Source: DATKCJ01 sp035513275 (GTDB taxonomy: Bacteria > Verrucomicrobiota > Verrucomicrobiia > Opitutales > Opitutaceae). Taken from it: 30,323 nucleotides of DNA. The DNA lies in NCBI GenBank assembly GCA_035513275.1, contig DATKCJ010000209.1:1-30323 (forward strand). Reading direction: 5' to 3'. The notes below the pieces were generated by a model. The model was not told the DNA's origin and made no database searches. It was given only the letters and a program-made list of their open reading frames with translations. The position numbers were made by a program, and so were the translations under genes. Below, one piece after another: positions 24,794 through 30,323 of the stretch. Every line of letters starts with the position of its first letter. Position 1 is the first letter of the stretch.

Positions 24794-24972
24794 GCGGATT
24801 TCGGATTGCGGACTGCGGAATAATCCGGAACCGACCTTTGAGACACGAATTCCACGAATTGGCAGGAATTGCAGTCAAGGAGCTCGGAGATAAAAGGGGA
24901 GAGACCCTTCGTGGAAATTCGTGCAATTCGTGTCTCGTCCGCTGAATCGAAAATCCAAAATCGAAAATCCCT
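24794..24972. repeat. Nested inverted repeat: heptamer arrays outside, 21-base arms inside
   Basis: Directly after xdhC come five 7-base steps of GCGGATT type (24794-24828). Inside them, 24840-24860 is the inverse complement of 24916-24936 at 20 of 21 positions; each arm carries two CACGAATT-like blocks. Outside the right arm, four AATCGAA/AATCCAA heptamers run from 24945 to 24972. The outer arrays are partial reverse complements of each other. Confidence 0.88.
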
Positions 24973-25008
24973 CACTCCCCACCCTACCCCTCTCACTCTC
25001 ACTCCTCC
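24970..25008. other. Polypyrimidine tract upstream of the DUF3570 operon
   Basis: Almost pure C and T on the plus strand, with scattered A, ending at the CTCCGGAG palindrome. It continues the 7-base register of the preceding array for a few units. Function unknown. Confidence 0.6.
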
Positions 25009-25010
25009 GG

Positions 25011-25028
25011 AGTAACAGTTCTGTTACT
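25011..25028. promoter_or_regulatory. Perfect palindromic operator candidate AGTAACAG-TT-CTGTTACT
   Basis: Two 8-base arms are perfectly inverted around a 2-base centre, 45 bases before the DUF3570 start. The palindrome CTCCGGAG (25005-25012) overlaps its left edge. Size and symmetry fit a dimeric regulator; the OmpR-type regulator of the same cluster is a natural candidate. Confidence 0.65.
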
Positions 25029-25073
25029 TGCGACCGCTTTCCCAGTCCATAGGCTGGCGCGAAGATTCGCACC

Positions 25074-26228
25074 GTGCGACCCGTGAATTCCAAGACAACC
25101 TGCTGGCTGCTGATCCTGCTCCTCGAGCTGGCGCATCCGCGCCTCGCACGCACGGAGGACGCGGTGAGCTACAAGTATCAAGACTACCGCGAGTCCGGCG
25201 ACCGCATCGCGGTGCAGGTGCACGGCGCGATGATCGAGAAGGATCTCGGCACGGCGACGAAGCTGAAGGTTCACGGCGTGATCGACACGATCGCCGGCGC
25301 CACGCCGACGGGCGAGCCACCGCGCACGCCCGGTGCAGACGTGCCGCTTTCAATGATGGAAGAGGAGCGCAAAGCTTGGGGCGCCGACCTCTCGCGCCAG
25401 TTCGGCGATCTCACGCTCTCAGCCGGCATCGCGAACAGCCGCGAGAGCGACTACGTGTCGAACGGCTGGTCGCTAAACGCGCTCCGGGATTTCAACTCAC
25501 GCAACACCACCCTCGCCCTCGGCATTGCGGGCACGAGCGACGACGTGAAGGTTTTCTACCAACTGGAGCCTGCGGACAAGCGCTCGCTCGACGTCATCGC
25601 GGGCATCACGCAGCTCCTCGACCCTCGCACGTCGGTCTCGCTCAACGTTACGCGCAGCCACGCGTCAGGCTACCTGAGTGATCCCTACAAGCTCGTCGAG
25701 CAGATCGGCGAGGTGTTTCCCGGCATCTTCCTGCGGCAGACGTTTCCCGAAAACCGGCCCGACTCGCGCACGAAGTGGATCGTGCTCGGCTCGATCAACC
25801 GCTCCCTGCCCGCGCTGCACGCGGCGATCGACGCGAGCTATCGTTTCCACGACGACGACTTCGGCATCACATCGCACACGCTCAACCTCGAGTGGTATCA
25901 GAAGCTCGGGGAGCGCGTGACACTGCGCCCGCACTTCCGTGTGATGCAGCAATCCGCAGCCGATTTCTACCGGGTGACGTTTACGGGCGCATCGTTCACG
26001 CCGTCGAATGACCCGACTGGGACCGCTCCGTTCTACTCGGCCGACTACAGGCTGTCGGATCTGCGCACGACGAACTACGGCCTGAAGCTCGTGTGGGAGC
26101 TGCGGCCGAATCTTCAGTTCGATGCAGCACTCGAGAAATACGACATGAAAGGCCGCGACGGCATGACCTCCGCGAGCGCCTATCCGCAGGCGACGATCTT
26201 CACAGTCGGAGGGAGGTTCGCGTTTTGA
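25074..26228 (+). CDS. DUF3570 family outer-membrane beta-barrel protein
   Basis: A 384-residue protein with a signal peptide (about 1-26) and alternating beta-strands ending in RFAF, the terminal Phe expected of an outer-membrane barrel. Family-like blocks are the early HGVIDTIAGATPTG, GIANSRESDYVSNGWSLNALRDFNSRNTTLALG and the late RPHFRVMQQSAADFYRVTF with DYRLSDLRTTNYGLKL. Molecular function of DUF3570 is unknown to me. It heads the run DUF3570-apbE-tlpA-DUF4266. Residues 71-79 (DTIAGATPT) and 304-309 (TGASFT) resemble ApbE flavinylation sites. GTG 25074 is used; GTG 25083 is possible, and both lack a strong ribosome site. Confidence 0.85.
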   Translation: MRPVNSKTTCWLLILLLELAHPRLARTEDAVSYKYQDYRESGDRIAVQVHGAMIEKDLGTATKLKVHGVIDTIAGATPTGEPPRTPGADVPLSMMEEERKAWGADLSRQFGDLTLSAGIANSRESDYVSNGWSLNALRDFNSRNTTLALGIAGTSDDVKVFYQLEPADKRSLDVIAGITQLLDPRTSVSLNVTRSHASGYLSDPYKLVEQIGEVFPGIFLRQTFPENRPDSRTKWIVLGSINRSLPALHAAIDASYRFHDDDFGITSHTLNLEWYQKLGERVTLRPHFRVMQQSAADFYRVTFTGASFTPSNDPTGTAPFYSADYRLSDLRTTNYGLKLVWELRPNLQFDAALEKYDMKGRDGMTSASAYPQATIFTVGGRFAF

Positions 26229-27205
26229 AACTCGCACAATCCAGCACCACGGCCCTGCCGCCACCCTCGTCGACGGATGGAGCCCTTCGTCGCGTGGAGT
26301 TTCACGCGATGGGAACGCGTTGCTCGCTGCAATTTACCTGCGCCGATTCGGAACGCGCGCGCGCGTTCGAGCGGCGCGCGGTCTCGTGGGTGCAGGCGTT
26401 CGAGGCGAAGTATTCACGCTTCCAGCCCGACAGCCTCATCAGCCGGATCAACGCCGCCGCCGGGCGCGAGTGGGTGCCCGTGGACGCCAAGACAGAGGCA
26501 CTCTTCGAGCTTTGCGACACGCTTCACCAGTTCACGCGCGGCATTCTCGATCCGACGATGCTGCCGTTGATCCGCCTCTGGGACTACAAGGCAAAATCGC
26601 CTGTGATTCCAGACGCGGATGCGATCGCCGCGTCGCTCGAACTCACCGGCTGGAGAAAAGTCCGCCGCACCGCGGGGCGCGTAATGCTGCCGCGCGAAGG
26701 CATGGCTCTCGATCTCGGCGGATTCGGCAAGGAATACGCCGTGGATATGGTTGCAGGGCTCGCCGCGGAGCATGGCATCAACGGCGTCCTTGTTGATTTC
26801 GGCCACGACTTGTTCGCGCTCGGCAGCCCGCACGACGCGGCGCTCTGGCACATCGGCCTCGAGGATCCCGCGCACCCCGGCACGCACAACGCCAGCATCG
26901 CAATCACGAACAAGGGTGTCGCCTCCTCGGGTGATTATCTGCGCTGCTTCGTCGTCAACGGCACGCGCTACGGCCACATCATCGATCCGCGCGACGGCCG
27001 GCCCGTATCCAACGGCTGCACTCAGGCAACCGTCGTCGCGGACAATTGCCTGCTCGCCGGCGTTCTATCGACGACTGCGTTCGTGCTCGGCGCGCGGACG
27101 GGCCTCGAGTTCATCGAGGATTTCCCCGGCGCCGAAGGGCTCATCACAACGACGGTCGCCCGCGCACAGACGAAAGGATTTTTCAATTATGTCGTCGCAC
27201 ACTAG
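26225..27205 (+). CDS. ApbE-family FAD:protein FMN transferase-like protein, divergent
   Basis: A 326-residue ApbE homologue. ApbE enzymes attach FMN to Ser/Thr of target proteins, usually outside the cytoplasm. FHAMGTRCSL near the start, DLGGFGKEYAVD (163-174), SSGDYLR and HIIDPRDGRP (251-260) are family motifs. Two oddities: translation most likely starts at a TTG overlapping the DUF3570 stop (TTGA), leaving no signal peptide or lipobox; and the usual AD-x-LST metal-binding aspartate is Gly279 in LLAGVLST. An upstream start would lie inside DUF3570 and add no hydrophobic segment. Activity is therefore uncertain. It overlaps the tlpA-like gene by 17 bases. Confidence 0.85.
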   Translation: MKLAQSSTTALPPPSSTDGALRRVEFHAMGTRCSLQFTCADSERARAFERRAVSWVQAFEAKYSRFQPDSLISRINAAAGREWVPVDAKTEALFELCDTLHQFTRGILDPTMLPLIRLWDYKAKSPVIPDADAIAASLELTGWRKVRRTAGRVMLPREGMALDLGGFGKEYAVDMVAGLAAEHGINGVLVDFGHDLFALGSPHDAALWHIGLEDPAHPGTHNASIAITNKGVASSGDYLRCFVVNGTRYGHIIDPRDGRPVSNGCTQATVVADNCLLAGVLSTTAFVLGARTGLEFIEDFPGAEGLITTTVARAQTKGFFNYVVAH

Positions 27206-27686
27206 ACTCCGCGCGATACTCGCCGTCGCATTCGCGCTCGCCGCTGCGTGCGGCCGCGCGGAGCTCAAACCCGGCGATCCTCTGCCGGCGTCGGTGTCGG
27301 GTGCCACGGGAGTTCCGCAGACCGCCGGCCGCGTCGTGGTGCTCGATTTCTGGGCGTCGTGGTGCGCGCCGTGCAAGGCGTCGTTTCCAGTGTTCGCACG
27401 TCTGCACGAAGAGTTCGCAGCACGCGGGCTTGTGATCGTCGCGGTTGGGATCGACGACAAGGAGACTGCGCACGAGGCATTCCTCAAGAAACTCAAGCCG
27501 CCTTTCTTCACGATGCGCGACGCGGCCAAGACGATCGTCACCGAGGTGCGGCCGCCCGCGATGCCTACCTCTTATCTCTTCGGGCGCGATGGCCGGCTGC
27601 GCTCGGTCCACACCGGATTTCACGGCAGACAAACCGAGGCCGAGCTGCGCGAAGAGCTCGAGGCACTGCTCAAGGAGGAAAGCTGA
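27189..27686 (+). CDS. TlpA-like exported thioredoxin-fold protein
   Basis: A 165-residue protein of the TlpA/ResA type. An N-terminal signal (about 1-24) could end in a weak lipobox AAAC or be cleaved nearby, placing the domain in the periplasm. The redox site is WCAPCK in VVLDFWASWCAPCKASFP, the cis-proline is in PPAMPTSYLF, and the fold ends with GRDGRLRSVHTGF. Such proteins reduce disulfides or deliver thiols for cofactor and metal-centre assembly. It overlaps the end of the apbE-like gene and is followed by the DUF4266 gene one base after its stop, so all are cotranslated. Confidence 0.92.
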   Translation: MSSHTRLRAILAVAFALAAACGRAELKPGDPLPASVSGATGVPQTAGRVVVLDFWASWCAPCKASFPVFARLHEEFAARGLVIVAVGIDDKETAHEAFLKKLKPPFFTMRDAAKTIVTEVRPPAMPTSYLFGRDGRLRSVHTGFHGRQTEAELREELEALLKEES

Positions 27687-27687
27687 C

Positions 27688-27927
27688 ATGAGAATCTTCA
27701 CCCGCACCCTGCTTCTCAAGCTCAGCGCCGCCGCCCTCCTCGCCGCGCTCGCCTCCGGCTGCTCGACCGTGAAAGTGCAACCGTGGGAGCGCGGCACGTT
27801 TACCGAATACTCCATGAGGCCGGACCGCGACCCGCTCGCCTCGGCCATGGGCGAGCACACCTTCTTTTCGCGCGAGGCGACCGGCGGCGGGCGAAGCGTC
27901 GGCGGCAGCGCTTGTGGTTGCAATTGA
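27688..27927 (+). CDS. DUF4266 family small lipoprotein
   Basis: A 79-residue protein with a strong AGGAGG ribosome site. The signal peptide ends in the lipobox LASGC (Cys25). The mature part has the DUF4266 hallmarks: VQPWERG, then DPLASAM, EHTFFSREAT and a glycine-rich tail ending GGSACGCN with Cys76 and Cys78. The conserved PWERG and terminal CGC suggest a small surface-exposed or periplasm-facing cofactor or metal contact site, but no activity is known to me. Genes of this family are expected beside DUF3570 genes, as here. Confidence 0.9.
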   Translation: MRIFTRTLLLKLSAAALLAALASGCSTVKVQPWERGTFTEYSMRPDRDPLASAMGEHTFFSREATGGGRSVGGSACGCN

Positions 27928-28021
27928 ACTCCCGGGCGGTCGTGCCCACCCTTCCGCACCGGCGGACCATTGTTCGCCGGCACCCCAAACCGGCAGCCAG
28001 CAACCGCCGCACATCGAATCC

Positions 28022-28711
28022 ATGCGCATCCTGATCATCGAGGACGAGGCGGACCTCGCGCGCCACATCGCTCGGGCGCTCACGCGAAACAACCACCTTG
28101 TGTCGACGCGGCACGACGGCACCGAGGGTCTCGCTGTCGCGTTGCGCGAGTCGCCCGACTTGATCGTGCTCGATCTCAGCCTGCCCGGCATGGACGGACT
28201 CGAGGTGCTCGCGGAGTTGAAGAAGGCCGACTGCCCGGCGCGCGTATTCATCCTCACCGCGCGCGGCGACGTGGAACACCGCGTGAAAGGCCTGAAGGCC
28301 GGTGCCGACGACTATCTCGCGAAACCGTTCTCGCTCGACGAGCTGATTGCGCGCGTTGAGGCGCTTGGCCGGCGCGGCGCGGCGGCGCAGCCGGGGGACT
28401 TGTTGCGAACCGCCGACCTCGTAATGGACGTGCAACATCGACGCGTCGCCCGCGCAGGTCGCGCGATCGCGCTCTCGCCGCGCGAGTTCGATGTGCTGCA
28501 GGTGCTCATGCAGGAGCCCGGCCGCGTGTTCTCGCGCACGGAACTATGCGAACGCGTCTGGCGCAGGGAACACGAATACGACACGCGCACCGTGGAAATT
28601 TTCATCGCGAGGCTTCGCAAGAAGGTGGACCTCGATTTTGATCCACACCTCATCCTGACCGAGCGCGGTGTCGGCTACGCCATCCGCGCGCCCGCCGCGA
28701 CCCACTCATGA
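28022..28711 (+). CDS. OmpR/PhoB-family response regulator
   Basis: A 229-residue two-component regulator. The receiver domain (1-115) has the acidic pocket IIEDEAD, phosphoacceptor Asp51 in VLDLSLPGMDG, the Thr of ILTARG and the Lys of YLAKPF. The winged-helix DNA-binding domain (about 130-225) contains LSPREFDVLQVLM, RTVEIFIARLRKK and the wing TERGVGYAI. It follows the DUF4266 gene after 94 bases, which leaves room for its own promoter, and its stop overlaps the cupredoxin start (ATGA). The likely kinase partner is the truncated sensor at 29361. The palindrome at 25011 is a candidate target. Confidence 0.95.
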   Translation: MRILIIEDEADLARHIARALTRNNHLVSTRHDGTEGLAVALRESPDLIVLDLSLPGMDGLEVLAELKKADCPARVFILTARGDVEHRVKGLKAGADDYLAKPFSLDELIARVEALGRRGAAAQPGDLLRTADLVMDVQHRRVARAGRAIALSPREFDVLQVLMQEPGRVFSRTELCERVWRREHEYDTRTVEIFIARLRKKVDLDFDPHLILTERGVGYAIRAPAATHS

Positions 28712-29364
28712 ATCCAACCGCCATGATCCGCTCCGCTGCTCCGCTGTTTCTCGCGCTCGCAATCGTCTCGCACGCCTCGGGCGCCACGATCGAAGGCCGC
28801 GTCGAGCTTCCGACAGCGGGCGCCGCGACGGTGATCAACAAGCGCTACCAGATCATCTCGCAGGGCGGCGTGCTGAGCCCGAGCCCGCCGGTGGCGGTTG
28901 TCTACGTCGAGGGCGATTTCCCGGCGCCCGCGGAGCCACCGGTCACTCAAGTCGAGCAGAAGGATCTCATGTTCTCGCCGTCTCTGCTCCCGATCCGGAC
29001 GGGCACGCGCGTCGAGTTTCCGAACATGGACGACACGTATCACAACGTGTTCTCGTATTCGCCGCCGAAGCGTTTCGACCTTGGCCGCTTCCGCGCCGAC
29101 GAGCGGCCCGTGCCGTCGCAGGTGTTCGAGGAGTCCGGGCTCGTGACGCTGCGCTGCGACATCCATGACCACATGCGTGCGCTCATCCTCGTGCTCGACA
29201 CGCCGCACTTCGTCGTCACCGGCGAGGACGGGCGTTTCGCACTCGAGGGAATTCCGCCGGGCCGACACGTGGTGAAGGCGTGGATCGACAGCCGCACGGT
29301 GCGCGAGCAGACGGTCGAGATCGGTAGCGACGGCAGCATGGTCCGCGTGGATTTTCCGCGATGA
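28708..29364 (+). CDS. Exported cupredoxin-like protein with carboxypeptidase-regulatory-like domain
   Basis: A 218-residue exported protein; the signal peptide lies around residues 7-26. The middle holds a cupredoxin-like domain: FPNMDDTYHNVFSYSPPKRFDLGRF with His112, then LVTLRCDIHDHM with Cys150, His153 and Met156, which together give a type 1 copper ligand set. A small beta-domain follows (TGEDGRFALEGIPPGRHVVKAWID), like regulatory domains of carboxypeptidases. Homologues of this layout are often labelled methylamine utilization proteins, without evidence for that role here. It lies between the regulator and sensor genes, with ATGA overlaps on both sides, so it may be the copper or redox input or output of that pair. 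Confidence 0.85.
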   Translation: MNPTAMIRSAAPLFLALAIVSHASGATIEGRVELPTAGAATVINKRYQIISQGGVLSPSPPVAVVYVEGDFPAPAEPPVTQVEQKDLMFSPSLLPIRTGTRVEFPNMDDTYHNVFSYSPPKRFDLGRFRADERPVPSQVFEESGLVTLRCDIHDHMRALILVLDTPHFVVTGEDGRFALEGIPPGRHVVKAWIDSRTVREQTVEIGSDGSMVRVDFPR

Positions 29365-30323
29365 GGAAACGCGAGCCCGCGAGTGCGTTCCCCACCGGCT
29401 TCCGTGTGAAGCTGATGGCGGCGATGATGCTCGTCGTCTCGGTAATCACCGCACTCGCACTCTACGTCGCGAACCGGAACCTCGAGCACAGCGTCGAGGC
29501 GAATCTCCAGGAACAGTTTCGCGCCGAGCTCACTGCACTTCACAACATCCAGCAACTGCGACTCGCCGCACTCGTCGAGCGCTGTCGCACGCTTGTGAGG
29601 CGGCCGCGCATCCAGGCGGCGCTCGAGGATGACGCACTTGATCTCCTCTACCCCAGCGCGCGCGACGAGTTGCGCGACCTTGTGCAAACGGGGCTGGAGC
29701 CTTCCGGCGACAATTCCGAACTGACGCTTCGCGCCGAGTTTTACCGCTTCCTCGATCGCGACGGCGCGCTCATTCCGCCACGGGCGAGAGACGATGCCGG
29801 CCCGCTGTTTGCGGGACTAGAAGACCGGATCGCACTCTCCGCGTTGCCTGAGCGGCAACAGATCGGCTACCTCGCTGCAACCGACGCCAACGGGCCGCCG
29901 GTTCTCTCCGAGGTCATGGCGATGCCGATCATTTCACTCGAGAGCGGCGAGCCCATCGCAGCGCTTGTGCTCGGGTTCACTCCCGTGGATCCGCCCGATG
30001 CGGGGCCTGCGGCGACGGGGATTATGCGCGGAATTCTCGTCGACGGACGCCTCTTCATGGCCGGTATCGAGAGCGCGGCGAACGAAAATCTCGCGCACCG
30101 AGTGACCGCGGCAATCAGAACCGGCGGCGATTCGGAAGGCGGCCTCACGTTCGAGCTCGATGGTGCTCCGAATCAAATCTTCTACAAACGGCTCAATCCC
30201 GACTCGCTCTATCCGGCCGCGCACGAGGTGTGCGTGTATCCGCTCGCCAACCTCGTGGCGCGCCAGCGTCAGTTGCGGTGGAGCGTACTCGCCGCGGGCG
30301 GGGCGTTGCTGCTGGTGGCGCTC
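29361..30323 (+). CDS. Membrane sensor protein, probably histidine kinase (3' end cut by window edge)
   Basis: The frame opens at the ATG overlapping the cupredoxin stop (ATGA) and runs 321 codons to the window edge. One transmembrane helix spans about 17-39, then a roughly 260-residue extracytoplasmic domain, then a second helix starting near 306 (RWSVLAAGGALLLVAL). This is the layout of a sensor kinase input half. HAMP, kinase or cyclase domains would lie beyond the window. Kinase identity is inferred from the adjacent OmpR-type regulator; an adenylate cyclase, GGDEF protein or chemoreceptor is also possible. Confidence 0.75.
   Translation, partial: MRKREPASAFPTGFRVKLMAAMMLVVSVITALALYVANRNLEHSVEANLQEQFRAELTALHNIQQLRLAALVERCRTLVRRPRIQAALEDDALDLLYPSARDELRDLVQTGLEPSGDNSELTLRAEFYRFLDRDGALIPPRARDDAGPLFAGLEDRIALSALPERQQIGYLAATDANGPPVLSEVMAMPIISLESGEPIAALVLGFTPVDPPDAGPAATGIMRGILVDGRLFMAGIESAANENLAHRVTAAIRTGGDSEGGLTFELDGAPNQIFYKRLNPDSLYPAAHEVCVYPLANLVARQRQLRWSVLAAGGALLLVAL

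Overview
The window is GC-rich bacterial chromosome with tightly packed genes on both strands. Three things suggest a Verrucomicrobiota bacterium, probably near the Opitutaceae: a fur-sufC-sufB-sufD-sufT order, LPS and periplasmic-glucan genes that mark a Gram-negative envelope, and spacers filled with short-period inverted repeats. The taxonomic guess is inference from gene style. No tRNA, rRNA, insertion sequence or CRISPR array was seen.

Layout. 1-1227 (-): an M6-like secreted metalloprotease, cut by the window edge. 1485-2075 (+): a membrane-anchored protein of unknown function. 2273-4347: kdsB (-), an HPr phosphocarrier (+) and tatD (-). 4632-6573 (+): trxB and an ldhA-type D-lactate dehydrogenase. 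6742-10956 (-): opgG, an uncharacterised gene, then opgH, forming an osmoregulated periplasmic glucan operon. 11341-16858 (+): an Irr-like Fur-family regulator, sufC, sufB, sufD, sufT and a TPMT-like methyltransferase. 16971-20015 (+): a large hybrid histidine kinase. 20044-20496 (-): a LEA14-like lipoprotein. 20671-21837 (+): glycerate kinase. 21872-23855: a small accessory patch with a ParE/RelE-type toxin-antitoxin pair, an orphan antitoxin-like ORF and a TPR protein of visibly lower GC. 23977-24792 (+): xdhC. 25074-30323 (+): a run of DUF3570 barrel, ApbE-like protein, TlpA thioredoxin, DUF4266 lipoprotein, OmpR-type regulator, cupredoxin and a truncated membrane sensor.

How the genes work together. 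The suf genes build Fe-S clusters under a regulator that lacks the usual zinc cysteines. Two TTAGAA-type inverted repeats lie directly in front of that regulator, which suggests iron-dependent autoregulation. The opg genes make periplasmic glucans, and an extra overlapping gene sits where the cytoplasmic N-terminus of E. coli OpgH would be encoded. The last seven genes are linked by start/stop overlaps and look like an envelope redox or copper-sensing system.

Most unusual signals. (1) Four spacers, and one stretch inside sufD, hold tandem 6- or 7-base units, and each spacer pairs one array with its reverse complement. The unit differs at each site although the architecture is shared. (2) A 24-base element encoding KPGEGG is in frame in both sufD and sufT. 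(3) The DUF3570 protein carries a motif resembling an ApbE flavinylation site, while the adjacent ApbE homologue lacks both an export signal and a usual metal-binding aspartate.
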